In this document: positions 43,429-52,646 of the stretch, in pieces
Layout: every line of letters begins with the position of its first letter
How positions within the stretch are numbered: the stretch's first letter is position 1
Assembly: GCA_024234165.1 (NCBI GenBank)
Contig: JACKOP010000001.1
Span: 868,001 to 932,000, forward strand
DNA: 64,000 nucleotides
Direction of reading: 5' to 3'
DNA from: Pseudomonadales bacterium
GTDB lineage: Bacteria; Pseudomonadota; Gammaproteobacteria; Pseudomonadales; UBA5518
Made by a program: the position numbers and the translations under genes
Notes under the pieces: model-generated
Seen by the model: the letters and a program-made list of their open reading frames with translations, nothing else
Databases searched by the model: none
What the model was told of the DNA's origin: nothing

Positions 43429-43974
43429 TCAGAAATCCGGATCCCAGTCGACCAGCATCTCGCGACGCACACGGTCGACCTCGACGATCACCTCATCCGG
43501 CACCCACGGAATCAGACGCTCTCGCGTATCGATGCTGCCCGTGCAACCCTGCACTACCAGCACATCGTTGGCTCCGGTCCCGAACAGGTGATCGACCGTG
43601 CCGATCAGTGTCCGGCTGCCGTCGTCGCGCCGCGCGTACACCTGCATGCCCTCGAGTTCGGCCCAGTAATACTCATCTGGACCGGGGTCTGGCAACTCGG
43701 TCCGCACTACGGCAATCTCGGCCTGTGCAAAACGCTGCGCCGTCTCCGGATCGTCACAACCCGGCAGATGGACGATCAGCCCCTTGCCGTGGCGTCTGCC
43801 TGCGTCGATCCGGTGGCTTTCCCACCCGGCTGCCGTACCAATCCGCCAGATCGGGTAGTCGAGGATCGCGTCCATCGGCTCGGTGAACGACCAGACCTTC
43901 AGCCAACCCTTGATCCCATACACACCACCGATGCGACCCAGTATCACCAGATCGCGACCAGCCACATCCTCCAC
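43429..43974 (-). CDS. rimM: 16S rRNA processing protein RimM
   Basis: 181 aa. 30S maturation factor that binds S19. N-terminal domain LVILGRIGGVYGIKGWLKVWSFTEP, FAQAEIAVVRTELPDPGPDEYYW linker, and PRC-barrel part LIGTVDHLFGTGANDVLVVQG with RERLIPWVPDEVIVEVD. It lies 9 bp after rpsP and 9 bp before trmD, in the standard operon order. Confidence 0.96.
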   Translation of the reverse strand: MEDVAGRDLVILGRIGGVYGIKGWLKVWSFTEPMDAILDYPIWRIGTAAGWESHRIDAGRRHGKGLIVHLPGCDDPETAQRFAQAEIAVVRTELPDPGPDEYYWAELEGMQVYARRDDGSRTLIGTVDHLFGTGANDVLVVQGCTGSIDTRERLIPWVPDEVIVEVDRVRREMLVDWDPDF

Positions 43975-43983
43975 GCCGCTGCG

Positions 43984-44241
43984 TCAGGCAGCCTGTGCCG
44001 CGTGCGCGTTCTCATGCAACAGCTTCGCCACGCGCTCCGACAACTGTGCGCCCTGCTGTACCCAGTGCTGGATCCGCTCGCGATCCAGGCGCAGACGCTC
44101 TTCCTTCCCGCTCGCGATCGGGTTGAAAAAGCCGACGCGCTCGATGAAGCGGCCATCGCGGGCGCTGCGGCTGTCGGTCACCGTGACCTGATAGAACGGG
44201 CGCTTCTTGGCGCCAACACGCGAAAGTCTGATCGTCAACAT
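43984..44241 (-). CDS. rpsP: 30S ribosomal protein S16
   Basis: 85 aa from MLTIRLSRVGAKKRPFYQVT. VTDSRSARDGRFIERVGFFN and an Ala-rich tail, as in S16. An ATG 48 bp upstream in frame is unlikely because MLTIRLSR is the family start. It is the first gene of the operon, preceded by the promoter at 44320-44348. Confidence 0.98.
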   Translation of the reverse strand: MLTIRLSRVGAKKRPFYQVTVTDSRSARDGRFIERVGFFNPIASGKEERLRLDRERIQHWVQQGAQLSERVAKLLHENAHAAQAA

Positions 44242-44319
44242 GAAACGTTTCCTGACATTGATCCCCGGGTGTTCCGGTACCCGCGACACGAGTGGCCGGG
44301 CAACCTGCGAAGGGCGGCT

Positions 44320-44348
44320 ATTCTAAGAGAAGGTTGCCGGATTTGAAA
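44320..44348 (-). promoter_or_regulatory. promoter of the rpsP operon
   Basis: Minus strand: -35 TTTCAA (44343-44348), 17-bp spacer, -10 TAGAAT (44320-44325), about 80 bp upstream of the rpsP ATG. Confidence 0.7.
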
Positions 44349-44383
44349 CACTCGCTCGCAGACGTCTGCGACGATCGGGATTT

Positions 44384-45751
44384 TTACCGCCGAGGGAATC
44401 CGCCCCCTGGTGGCAGCATGCCGCCGAGCCCGCGCATCATGTTCTGCATCGCGCTGCGGTTGCCAAGCTTCTTCATCATTTTCTGCATCTGCTTGTGTTG
44501 CTTCAGCAACCGGTTCAGATCCTGGATCGAGGTTCCCGAACCCTGCGTGATGCGCCGCTTGCGCGAACCGTTCAGCATCTCCGGGTCGCGCCGCTCGGCT
44601 GGTGTCATCGAATTGATGATCGCCTCCATGCGTGTGAAGGTCTTTATGTCCACCTTCTCCTGCGCCATCTGTGCCAGTCCGCTCATGCCGGGCAACTTGT
44701 CCAGCATGCTCGCGATGCCGCCCATATCGCGCATCTGTTGCAGCTGGTCTCGGAAATCCGTGAGGTCGAAACCCTTGCCCTTGCGGATCTTCTTCGCGAG
44801 CTTTTCCGCCTTCTCGCGATCGAGCTTGCGCTCGGCCTCCTCGATCAGCGACAGGATGTCGCCCATGCCGAGAATCCGCGATGCAACCCGCTCGGGGTGG
44901 AACGGTTCGAGCGCGTCGGTCTTCTCGCCGACGCCAAGAAACTTGATCGGCTTGCCGGTCACCGCACGCACCGAGAGCGCAGCACCGCCGCGTGAATCGG
45001 CATCGGCCTTGGCGAGGATCACCCCGGTCAGCGGCACGGCTTCGTTGAACGCTCGCGCGGTCGCGGCGGCGTCCTGCCCGGTCATCGCATCGACGACGAA
45101 CAGCGTTTCGGCCGGATTCAACACCGCATGCAGTTCGCGGATCTCCTGCATCATCGCTGCATCGATCGCCAACCGCCCTGCCGTGTCGACGATCAGCACG
45201 TCGGCGAACTGGATACGCGCCGTGCGCAACGCCTCACGCGCGATATCGACCGGACGCTCATCTTCATGACTGGGTATGAAACCGGCATCGACGCCGGCTG
45301 CCAGCGTCTCGAGCTGATGGATCGCGGCCGGGCGATAGACGTCGGCACTGACCATCAGCACCTTCTTGCCCTTCTCGCGCAACCAGCGCGCCAGCTTGGC
45401 GGCGCTGGTGGTCTTGCCACTACCCTGCAATCCCGCCATCAGGATCACGGCCGGTGGCTGCACCGACAGGTCCAGCCCCTCGTTGGCAGCGCCCATCGCC
45501 TGCTCGAGCTCGCGCTGCACGATGCGCAGGAAGGCTTGCCCCGGGCTCAGGCTCTTCAGCACTTCCTGGCCAAGGGCCCGCGTGCGCACCTGGTCGACGA
45601 AATCCTTCACGACCGGCAGCGCGACGTCCGCCTCGAGCAGGACCTGGCGCACCTCGCGCAGGGTTTCCTGGATGTTGTCCTCGGTCAGCGTGGACTTGCC
45701 GGCAACCTTGCGCAGGGTTTCCGAAAATCGCTCGGTGAGAGTCTCGAACAT
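44384..45751 (-). CDS. ffh: signal recognition particle protein Ffh
   Basis: 455 aa from MFETLTERFSETLRKVAGKS. SRP54 GTPase: N domain, G1 VILMAGLQGSGKTTSAAKLA, G2/G3 VLIVDTAGRLAIDAAMM, G4 ILAKADADSRGGAALSVRAV, then the Met-rich M domain (DFRDQLQQMRDMGGIASMLD, KQMQKMMKKLGNRSAMQNMM) that binds 4.5S RNA and signal peptides. The start chosen is the conserved one, and the upstream in-frame extension overlaps the divergent gene at 45957. Confidence 0.97.
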   Translation of the reverse strand: MFETLTERFSETLRKVAGKSTLTEDNIQETLREVRQVLLEADVALPVVKDFVDQVRTRALGQEVLKSLSPGQAFLRIVQRELEQAMGAANEGLDLSVQPPAVILMAGLQGSGKTTSAAKLARWLREKGKKVLMVSADVYRPAAIHQLETLAAGVDAGFIPSHEDERPVDIAREALRTARIQFADVLIVDTAGRLAIDAAMMQEIRELHAVLNPAETLFVVDAMTGQDAAATARAFNEAVPLTGVILAKADADSRGGAALSVRAVTGKPIKFLGVGEKTDALEPFHPERVASRILGMGDILSLIEEAERKLDREKAEKLAKKIRKGKGFDLTDFRDQLQQMRDMGGIASMLDKLPGMSGLAQMAQEKVDIKTFTRMEAIINSMTPAERRDPEMLNGSRKRRITQGSGTSIQDLNRLLKQHKQMQKMMKKLGNRSAMQNMMRGLGGMLPPGGGFPRR

Positions 45752-45956
45752 GGGACAGATCCGCCTGTGCCGCAACGACGGGCATCGAAAAGGACGCGCG
45801 AGTATAGCCGAGGCCGGCACGGGCAAGAAGCGCGTGCGTGACAGCGCGTGCGTGACAGCGCGTGCGTGACGACTGCGGCGAGCACAGCTAGACTGTGTGG
45901 CACACCGGGCCACCCCGGACCGATCACCCGATGGATGCGGATCCCGCCTGACCGGC

Positions 45957-46775
45957 ATGACAGTGCTCGTATCCGGAATTGTCGCCTGCGCCTTCTACTT
46001 CGCGAGCATCGCCACGCATCTGCGCGCGTTGCACGAAGGTGCCACGACCCAGCAACGCTGGCTGCGCATCGCGATATGGCTGGCAGTTCCGGCACTGCTG
46101 GCGCATCTGCTGAGCTGGTCCACCGCTGTATTCCGGGCAGGCGGACTGGATCTGGGCCTGTTCAACGCTGCTTCGCTGTTCTTCTGGGTGATCGCACTGG
46201 TGGCATGGGCGGCGAGCTGGCGTGCACCGCTTGCCAACCTGCTGCCCGTCCTGTATCTGCTGGCAATCGTGTCGACGCTGTCCGCCCTGTTCCTGCACAC
46301 CGGGTACGCGCCACGCACCGCCGTCGGCTGGGGCGTCGGATCGCATATTCTCTTTTCGCTGCTGTCGTACAGCATTCTTGGCATTGCGGCATTGCAGGCC
46401 GTGGCACTCGCCCTGTTGATCCATCGACTGAAGCACCGTCGCCTGCACGGCCTGGTGGCGGTAATGCCGCCACTGCAGACGATGGAGGACCTGCTGTTTC
46501 GCCTGATCTGGACCGGTGAGTTGCTGCTCACGCTGTCGATCGTGACCGGAGCGCTGTTCCTCGAGGACATATTCGCGCAGCATCTGGCACACAAGACCGT
46601 GCTGTCGATCGTTGCCTGGCTGCTGTTCGCAGTCCTGCTGCTGGGTCGATCCCGTCTCGGGTGGCGCGGCATCACGGCAGTGAAATGGACCGTGGCAGGC
46701 TTCGCCCTGCTGATCCTGGCCTACTTCGGCAGCAAGCTGGTGCTCGAACTGGTGCTGCACCGACCGGCGTGGTGA
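45957..46775 (+). CDS. cytochrome c assembly (CcsA/YpjD-like) inner membrane protein
   Basis: 272 aa with eight predicted membrane helices. CcsA-family pieces: GWGVGSHILFSLLSYSILGI with the heme-handling region (HTGYAPRT, HILFS) and a TM with LLHRLKHRRL-like basic loop. The neighbourhood next to ffh (divergent) is the same as for the Pseudomonas homologue of unknown precise role. It probably acts in heme or cytochrome handling, but a role in c-type cytochrome maturation is inferred from family only. Confidence 0.88.
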   Translation: MTVLVSGIVACAFYFASIATHLRALHEGATTQQRWLRIAIWLAVPALLAHLLSWSTAVFRAGGLDLGLFNAASLFFWVIALVAWAASWRAPLANLLPVLYLLAIVSTLSALFLHTGYAPRTAVGWGVGSHILFSLLSYSILGIAALQAVALALLIHRLKHRRLHGLVAVMPPLQTMEDLLFRLIWTGELLLTLSIVTGALFLEDIFAQHLAHKTVLSIVAWLLFAVLLLGRSRLGWRGITAVKWTVAGFALLILAYFGSKLVLELVLHRPAW

Positions 46776-46848
46776 TGTTCGCCGCGATTGTCTTGTCGCC
46801 TGCTTTTATTCACCATACGAGTCCCGCATACACGAGACCACCACGCTC

Positions 46849-48108
46849 TTGGACGACATCCCGCTGCAACTGCTGCTCAGCATCCTGATTGCCTGCCTGC
46901 TGATGTCGGCGTTCTTCTCCGGTTCCGAAACCGGCATGATGTCGCTCAATCGTTACCGGCTGCGGCATCTGCGCAAGACGCAGCGCAGTGCACGCATCGC
47001 GGCAAACCTGCTGGAACGTCCAGACCGGCTGATCGGCCTGATCCTGATCGGCAACAACCTCGTGAACATCCTCGCTTCGGTGATCGGCACCGTGATCGCG
47101 ATCCGCCTGTGGGGTGACGCGGGAATCGCGATCGCCACCGCTGTGATCACGGTGGCAGTACTGATCGTCGGCGAGGTGACTCCCAAGACGCTCGCCGCGC
47201 TGCACCCGGAACGCTTCGCCTTTCCAGCAGCCTACGTGCTGAACGTGCTGAGGTATGCGCTGTATCCGGCCGTGTGGTCCATCAACGCGATCAGCAACGG
47301 CCTGCTGCGGGTGCTCGGCGTCGATCCCGAGCGGCGTCCGGACGAAGTGCTGGGTTCGGAGGAACTGCGCACGATCGTCGGTGAAGCGGGACTGATGATC
47401 CCGCCACGCCACAAGCACATGCTGCTGAACATCCTGGACCTGGAGAAAATCACCGTCGACGACATCATGGTGCCGCGCCAGGACATCTTCGGCATCGACA
47501 TCACCGCGGACGATGCCATCATACTGGCGGCACTGCGCTCGAGCGAACACACGCGCGTGTTGCTGTACCGCGAAGACATCGGCAACGTGCTCGGGATACT
47601 GCACCTGCGCAAGGCGAGCAGCTTCATGCACGGCGAGCAGCTCGACCGTGAAGCGATGCAGCGGGCAGCCGGTGAACCCTACTACGTCCCCGAAAGCACC
47701 CCTCTCAACACGCAATTGCTGAACTTCCAGAAACTGAAGCGGCGCATCGGAATCGTGGTCGACGAATACGGCTCGGTGCGCGGTCTCGTGACGCTGGAGG
47801 ACATCCTCGAGGAAATCGTCGGCGAGTTCACGTCGAATATCGCCAGCCAGTCACCCGATATCGTCGCGCAGCCCGACGGCAGTTGCGTGATCGACGGTGG
47901 CACTGCGATTCGCGAGATCAACCGTTCGCTGCACTGGGACCTGCCGGTCGACGGACCGAAGACCCTCAGCGGGCTGATCGTCGAACACCTGGAGACGATT
48001 CCGGAAGCCCACCTGGGATTACGTATCGGGCGTTATGACTTTGAAATCCTCGAACTGCAGGGCAAGGTGATCCACAAGGTTCTCGCACGCCGAACGTCAC
48101 GCGCCTGA
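46849..48108 (+). CDS. CNNM/CorC (HlyC) family transporter-like protein
   Basis: 419 aa with TTG start. N-terminal CNNM membrane domain (about 1-140; LLMSAFFSGSETGMMSLNRY and GNNLVNILASVIGTVIAIRL motifs, GEVTPKTLAALHPERFAF), two CBS domains (VDDIMVPRQDIFGIDITADD, ending in RIGIVVDEYGSVRGLVTLED) and a C-terminal transporter-associated HCC domain (EILEL at about 405). It is linked to Mg2+/Co2+ handling. It follows the CcsA-like gene by 73 bp, as in Pseudomonas. Confidence 0.92.
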   Translation: MDDIPLQLLLSILIACLLMSAFFSGSETGMMSLNRYRLRHLRKTQRSARIAANLLERPDRLIGLILIGNNLVNILASVIGTVIAIRLWGDAGIAIATAVITVAVLIVGEVTPKTLAALHPERFAFPAAYVLNVLRYALYPAVWSINAISNGLLRVLGVDPERRPDEVLGSEELRTIVGEAGLMIPPRHKHMLLNILDLEKITVDDIMVPRQDIFGIDITADDAIILAALRSSEHTRVLLYREDIGNVLGILHLRKASSFMHGEQLDREAMQRAAGEPYYVPESTPLNTQLLNFQKLKRRIGIVVDEYGSVRGLVTLEDILEEIVGEFTSNIASQSPDIVAQPDGSCVIDGGTAIREINRSLHWDLPVDGPKTLSGLIVEHLETIPEAHLGLRIGRYDFEILELQGKVIHKVLARRTSRA

Positions 48109-48657
48109 ATTCCTCGCGACATCAGTCTCATCAACGATGCGCCGCAGGCGTACGCGAAACAGTTGCCCCTTGGCACGATAACGACGTGCGCTCTCTTCCA
48201 GACGCGCGCGCTCCTCGTCGCTCAGCGAGCGTCGCACACGCGCTGGCGAGCCAAGTACCAGCGAGCCATCCGGCACCCGCATCCCCTCGGTGACCAGTGC
48301 ATTGGCACCAATCAGACAATTGCGCCCGATCACGGCCCCGTTCAGGACCACCGCATCGATCCCGACCAGGCTACCCTCGCCGATGCTGCAACCGTGCAGC
48401 ATCGCCTTGTGTCCCACGGTCACCCGTTCGCCGATATGCAACGGGAAACCGGGATCGGCGTGCAGCACGGCGTTCTCCTGCACGTTGGATCCCATGCCGA
48501 TCGTGATCTGCTCGGTGTCGGCACGAACCACGGCACCGAACCAGATGCTCGCCTCGGCTGCGACCGTCACGGCCCCCACCACCACTGCATCCGGAGCCAG
48601 GAAACAGCTCGCATCGATCTGCGGTGCCACACCATCGAGTTCGTAGATCATCGCCAT
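48097..48657 (-). CDS. gamma-carbonic anhydrase family protein
   Basis: 186 aa left-handed beta-helix protein. Hexapeptide-repeat rungs FLAPDAVVVGAVTVAAEASI, WFGAVVRADTEQITIGMGSN, VQENAVLHADPGFPLHIGER, VTVGHKAMLHGCSIGEGSLV, and VGIDAVVLNGAVIGRNCLIG. The His ligands for the zinc site are in VLHADPG and VGHKAMLH. Similar to E. coli YrdA/CaiE. Substrate or activity is not proven for many members. The 3' end overlaps the upstream convergent gene by 12 bp. Confidence 0.92.
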   Translation of the reverse strand: MAMIYELDGVAPQIDASCFLAPDAVVVGAVTVAAEASIWFGAVVRADTEQITIGMGSNVQENAVLHADPGFPLHIGERVTVGHKAMLHGCSIGEGSLVGIDAVVLNGAVIGRNCLIGANALVTEGMRVPDGSLVLGSPARVRRSLSDEERARLEESARRYRAKGQLFRVRLRRIVDETDVARNSGA

Positions 48658-48669
48658 CGCAGCACGTCC

Positions 48670-49239
48670 TCAACGTCGAAGTTCGACATGAAAATCGAAA
48701 GCCGCTTCCAGCAGATCGAGCAGCATCACCGCAGTCAGACCCCAGACCTGGCGCTCGCCCCACGGATACCACGGCACATCCATCTCACGCCCCTGGTGCA
48801 GCACACGATCGATGCGCAGGTTTTCCCGCAGCAGAAAATGCGCCAACGGGATGCGGTAGACCTCATCGAGTTCTGCCCGGTTCGGCTCCAGTTGCAGATC
48901 CGCAGGCACGACGGCGACGACCGGACAGACGCGTACACCGAAGCGCGACGTGCGTCCGCGCAGTGCACCGACGACCTCGACGCAGGCAGGATCGAGCGCG
49001 ATCTCCTCATGACTTTCGCGCAACGCCGTATGGATCAGATCCCGATCTTCCCGATCGCGGCGCCCGCCAGGAAACGCCACCTCACCCGGGTGGGTGCTCA
49101 TGTGCGCAGCGCGCAGGGTGAGGATCAGCTCCGGCGCGGGCTGCGCGGTCAGCGCCAGCAAGACTGCAGCATCGGCCTCCTCCAGTGCCGGCACGACGCT
49201 GCCGCCAACGCGCTCGCGCACACGCTGCAGCACGCTCAT
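48670..49239 (-). CDS. Nudix hydrolase (CoA pyrophosphatase-like, NudL)
   Basis: 189 aa. Nudix box GGRRDREDRDLIHTALRESHEE (about residues 58-79), preceded by AAHMSTHPGEVAFPG, the UPF0035 signature of NudL-type CoA diphosphatases. C-terminus VWGLTAVMLLDLLEAAFDF. It probably hydrolyses CoA or acyl-CoA to phosphopantetheine, which is a family inference. Confidence 0.9.
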   Translation of the reverse strand: MSVLQRVRERVGGSVVPALEEADAAVLLALTAQPAPELILTLRAAHMSTHPGEVAFPGGRRDREDRDLIHTALRESHEEIALDPACVEVVGALRGRTSRFGVRVCPVVAVVPADLQLEPNRAELDEVYRIPLAHFLLRENLRIDRVLHQGREMDVPWYPWGERQVWGLTAVMLLDLLEAAFDFHVELRR

Positions 49240-49562
49240 GCCACCGGCTCCAGGCGCAGCACGCCGAATGCAGGTTCTTCATACGGATGCGCGGCACGCA
49301 ACGCAGCCAGCACACCATCCAGGCACTTACCGGAACACAGCATCTCGATGCGCAGTTCGCGCACGCGCTCGTCGCCGCCGACCGAGCCGATGAACGGCCT
49401 GGCGTCCGTTCCCGGCCGGAACTGGCCCGTTCCTTCGCACTGCCACGCACAACCACTGTAGGCACCGATACGTCCAGCGCCGGCGGCAAACATCGCTTCC
49501 TTCAGTGCTTCCGCGTGTTCCGGATCGACGTAGACGAAAATCTGGTACTCGAGTGAACTCAT
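49236..49562 (-). CDS. NIF3-like/YqfO-type small domain protein
   Basis: 108 aa: YQIFVYVDPEHAEALKEAMF, GAYSGCAWQCEGTGQFRPG, RVRELRIEMLCSGKCLDGVL and AAHPYEEPAFGVLRLEP. This matches the stand-alone YqfO/PII-like insert domain of NIF3 proteins, with the conserved HPYEEPA. A start 6 bp upstream (49568) is equally possible. The stop overlaps the start of the Nudix gene by 4 bp, so they are likely co-translated. The function is unclear, possibly metal- or ligand-binding. Confidence 0.85.
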   Translation of the reverse strand: MSSLEYQIFVYVDPEHAEALKEAMFAAGAGRIGAYSGCAWQCEGTGQFRPGTDARPFIGSVGGDERVRELRIEMLCSGKCLDGVLAALRAAHPYEEPAFGVLRLEPVA

Positions 49563-49569
49563 GAGCATG

Positions 49570-50691
49570 TCACGCAAGGTTGCCGGCATAACGTTGGACG
49601 AAGTCCGCACGGAAGCGTTCCCAGTTCCCCTCGGTGATCGCTGCACGGATGCCGCGCATCAGCTCCTGATAGAAGTACAGGTTGTGGATCGTGTTCAGCT
49701 GGCTGCCGAGCATCTCGTTGCAGCGATCGAGATGGTGCAGGTAGGCGCGACTGAAACGGGTGCAGGTGTAGCACGCGCAGGCCGGGTCTACCGGCTCCTC
49801 GCAGCGACGATTGACGGCATGGCGCAGCTTCAGTACGCCGCGCGAGGTGAACAGCCAGGCATTGCGTGCGTTGCGGGTCGGCAACACGCAGTCGAACATG
49901 TCCACTCCGCGTGCGACGGCATCGAGGATATCGAGCGGAGTGCCCACCCCCATCAGATAGCGTGGCCGTTCGACCGGCAACTGCGGCCCCAGATGATCCA
50001 GTACGGCCAGCATCTCCTGCCGCGGTTCGCCTACCGACAGCCCGCCGATCGCATAGCCGTCGAACCCGATGTCGAGCAGCCCTGCCAGCGAACGCGAACG
50101 CAGATCGGCGAACATGCCCCCCTGCACGATGCCGAACAGCGCTGCCGGATTGTCGGCGTGCGCCTGCCGGCTGCGGCGGGCCCAGCGCAGACTGAGCTCC
50201 ATCGATGTGCGGGCCTGCTCCTCGCCGGCCGGGTAGGGAGTGCATTCATCGAACACCATGACCACATCGGAGCCTAGATCGCGCTGCACACGCATCGAGG
50301 TTTCGGGATCGAGGAACACCGCACTGCCGTCGACCGGCGAACGGAAACGCACCCCGTCTTCGCTGATCCGTCGCATGTCACCCAGGCTGAACACCTGGAA
50401 TCCGCCCGAATCGGTAAGTATGGGACGGCTCCAACCCATGAATGCGTGCAGATCACCGAGTTCGCGAATGATTTCCGAACCCGGGCGCAGCATCAGGTGG
50501 AATGTGTTGCCGAGCACGATCTGGGCACCGATCTCATCCAGGTCGCGCGGCAGCATGCCTTTCACGGTACCGTAGGTGCCCACGGGCATGAAAGCAGGCG
50601 TATCGACCACGCCTCGCACGAAACTCAACCGGCCGCGCCGTGCGCTGCCGTCGTGCGCCAGCAGTTCGAAACCACCGAAACAGCCGCTCAC
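49570..50691 (-). CDS. tgt: queuine tRNA-ribosyltransferase
   Basis: 373 aa. Inserts preQ1 at G34 of tRNA(Asp, Asn, His, Tyr). GTG start at 50691 overlaps the queA stop (GTGA), which fits the family N-terminus FELLAHDGSARRGRLSF. Motifs: PILTDSGGFQVFSLGDMRRI (active-site Asp), GGLSVGEPRQEM, GVDMFDCVLPTRNARNA (nucleophile Asp) and zinc site CACYTCTRFSRAYLHHL. Translational coupling to queA is likely. Confidence 0.97.
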   Translation of the reverse strand: MSGCFGGFELLAHDGSARRGRLSFVRGVVDTPAFMPVGTYGTVKGMLPRDLDEIGAQIVLGNTFHLMLRPGSEIIRELGDLHAFMGWSRPILTDSGGFQVFSLGDMRRISEDGVRFRSPVDGSAVFLDPETSMRVQRDLGSDVVMVFDECTPYPAGEEQARTSMELSLRWARRSRQAHADNPAALFGIVQGGMFADLRSRSLAGLLDIGFDGYAIGGLSVGEPRQEMLAVLDHLGPQLPVERPRYLMGVGTPLDILDAVARGVDMFDCVLPTRNARNAWLFTSRGVLKLRHAVNRRCEEPVDPACACYTCTRFSRAYLHHLDRCNEMLGSQLNTIHNLYFYQELMRGIRAAITEGNWERFRADFVQRYAGNLA

Positions 50692-51770
50692 CGCTGCAAC
50701 TCCACTCGCGACTTCAGCAATGGTGCTTGCTCGCCCAGCACGAACATCGCGTCTCCATAACTGAAGAAGCGGTATTCGCGTGCCACAGCATCCCGGTACG
50801 TTGCCAGCACACGGGTGCTCCCGGCAAATGCGCACACCAGCATCAGCAACGTCGATTCGGGCAGGTGGAAATTGGTGATCAAGGCATCCACGGCGCGAAA
50901 ACGGTATCCGGGATGGATGAAGATCGACGTCTCGCCCTCGTATGGACGGATGCCATCAGTACCGGCTACCGTCTCCAGCGCACGCAGTGACGTAGTGCCG
51001 ACCGCTATCACACGCCGGCCCTGCGCGTGCGCGCTGTTCACCTGCTCGCACAACCGTGCACCGACATCGATGTACTCGGCGTGCATCCGGTGCTGTTCCA
51101 CTTCCGTCACGCGCAGCGGCTGGAAGGTTCCGGCACCGACGTGCAAGGTCAGGAAGGCGGTCTCCACACCGAGTTCGCGCAATCGCGCCAGCAGCGCATG
51201 GTCGAAGTGCAGCCCTGCCGTCGGTGCTGCGACTGCACCATCGCGTGTCGCGTAGACCGTCTGGTAGCGCTCGCGATCCAGCGGTGCATCGGCACGATCG
51301 ATGTACGGAGGCAACGGCATGTGCCCGATACGATCGATCAGCGCGAGTGGATCGCTGCCTGACGGAAAACCGAGCTCGAAGAACTCGCCCTCGCGCCCCA
51401 GCACGCTCACACGCACTGCCTCGCGCCCTTCGTCGTCGAGCAACACGATCTCCGCGCCCACTCGCGGCTTGCGATTTGCACGCAACTGCGCCAGCACGCG
51501 ACGCCCCGCAAGCAGGCGCTCGATCAGTATCTCGACACCACCACCGGTATCGGGTTTGCAGCCAAACAGCCGCGCCGGGATCACCCGCGTGTCGTTGAAC
51601 ACCAGCAGATCGCCCTGGCGCAGCAGGGATCCGATCTCGGCGAAGCGCAAATGCTGCAACTGTGCGTCATGTGGATCGAGGTACAGCAGGCGACTGCCCG
51701 TCCGCTCAGCCGCAGGCTCACGCGCAATCAGCCGCTCGGGTAGCTCGTAGTGGAAATCAGCGACTTTCAT
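50688..51770 (-). CDS. queA: S-adenosylmethionine:tRNA ribosyltransferase-isomerase
   Basis: 360 aa from MKVADFHYELPERLIAREPA. Makes epoxyqueuosine from preQ1-tRNA. LLVFNDTRVIPARLFGCKPD, YQTVYATRDGAVAAPTAGLH, LHVGAGTFQPLRVTEVEQH, GTTSLRALETVA and TNFHLPESTLLMLVCAFAG all match QueA. Longer frames upstream run through the tRNA gene and are rejected. Partner of tgt. Confidence 0.97.
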   Translation of the reverse strand: MKVADFHYELPERLIAREPAAERTGSRLLYLDPHDAQLQHLRFAEIGSLLRQGDLLVFNDTRVIPARLFGCKPDTGGGVEILIERLLAGRRVLAQLRANRKPRVGAEIVLLDDEGREAVRVSVLGREGEFFELGFPSGSDPLALIDRIGHMPLPPYIDRADAPLDRERYQTVYATRDGAVAAPTAGLHFDHALLARLRELGVETAFLTLHVGAGTFQPLRVTEVEQHRMHAEYIDVGARLCEQVNSAHAQGRRVIAVGTTSLRALETVAGTDGIRPYEGETSIFIHPGYRFRAVDALITNFHLPESTLLMLVCAFAGSTRVLATYRDAVAREYRFFSYGDAMFVLGEQAPLLKSRVELQR

Positions 51771-51844
51771 TGCGGATCCGTACCGGAAAGGCGGCAAGGG
51801 TATCGACGCCCCGCGAGTATGGCAACGCAGTTGCCACCACACAG

Positions 51845-51872
51845 TTGCCGCCCTCCGATGCATTGCTATAAT
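51845..51872 (+). promoter_or_regulatory. promoter of tRNA-Leu
   Basis: TTGCCG (51845-51850), 16-bp spacer, perfect TATAAT (51867-51872), followed by a GC-rich discriminator GCCGCGCGC, as in stable-RNA promoters. The tRNA starts 17 bp later. Confidence 0.85.
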
Positions 51873-51888
51873 GCCGCGCGCTTCAAGG

Positions 51889-51976
51889 GCCAGAGTGTCG
51901 GAACTGGTAGACGAGACGGACTCAAAATCCGTTGCAGTAGCCCTGCGTGTGGGTTCGAGTCCCACCTCTGGTACCA
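51889..51976 (+). tRNA. tRNA-Leu (CAA)
   Basis: 88 nt with long variable arm. Acceptor GCCAGAG pairs with CTCTGGT, T arm GTGGGTTCGAGTCCCAC, anticodon loop CTCAAAA with anticodon CAA, and CCA encoded at the 3' end. No insertion or truncation is visible. Confidence 0.97.
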
Positions 51977-52070
51977 AAGCGTGTTGTTTCACCCGCAGCC
52001 GCGGCGACAAATCGTCACCAGAACGAAGTCGTAAGCTGCATCAGCTGCACAAATTCGTGCAGATTTAACA

Positions 52071-52098
52071 TTGACTTCGGGTAACGGTATGCAAGAAT
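52071..52098 (+). promoter_or_regulatory. candidate lpp promoter
   Basis: TTGACT (52071-52076), 16-bp spacer, AAGAAT (52093-52098), about 45 bp before the ATG, with AAGGAG as the ribosome site. Confidence 0.55.
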
Positions 52099-52144
52099 TC
52101 TCCTGCTATCGACCCGATCGCATCGCACATCCAAGGAGACTGAA

Positions 52145-52411
52145 ATGCGTACCATGACGAAAAAGGCTGCACTGGTATCCGCAGCACTGGCCATTGCACT
52201 GCTGAGCGGCTGCTCCTGCAACGACCGCCTCGACGCACTCGAGACGCGTGTAGGCACCGTCGAGAAGACCGCCAACGATGCGCTGGCTGCTGCCAACCGT
52301 GCACAATCGACTGCTGACAGCGCTGCCGCTGCTGCTGCCAACGCCCAGAAGAGCGCCAACGACGCAGTCGAGGCCGTTAGCCGCATGGCTGAGAAGTGCT
52401 GCCGCAAGTGA
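52145..52411 (+). CDS. Lpp/OprI-type alanine-zipper lipoprotein
   Basis: 88 aa. Signal peptide MTKKAALVSAALAIALLSGC with lipobox LLSGC. A heptad-like helix follows: LDALETRVGTVEKTANDAL, then an Ala zipper (AAANRAQSTADSAAAAAANA). It ends MAEKCCRK, and the C-terminal Lys is where OprI-like proteins are attached to peptidoglycan. One extra Cys pair lies in the CCRK end, which is unusual for OprI. ATG chosen after AAGGAGAC. Highly expressed envelope-tethering protein. Confidence 0.93.
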   Translation: MRTMTKKAALVSAALAIALLSGCSCNDRLDALETRVGTVEKTANDALAAANRAQSTADSAAAAAANAQKSANDAVEAVSRMAEKCCRK

Positions 52412-52457
52412 TCTGACAGCGGGAGTTCACGAACTCCCGTCCTGATCGTGCAGCAAG

Positions 52458-52498
52458 ACCCGCATGAACCCGAGAGGGATCATGCGGGTTTTTGTTTT
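52458..52498 (+). terminator. rho-independent terminator after lpp
   Basis: ACCCGCATGA...TCATGCGGGT stem followed by TTTTGTTTT. An additional short hairpin GGGAGTTCACGAACTCCC sits just after the lpp stop. Confidence 0.92.
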
Positions 52499-52646
52499 GG
52501 CTGCCTTTACGAGTGAGTCCGATACGCCCTGTACAGACGACAGGGTCAAACGGTCTGCATCTTTCTTGACTTGATACTGCTGTGCTGGAAGAGAGCCAGC
52601 CGCCAGCCGGCAGTACGAAACCGCTGCAGGCAGATCGATCGCGTTG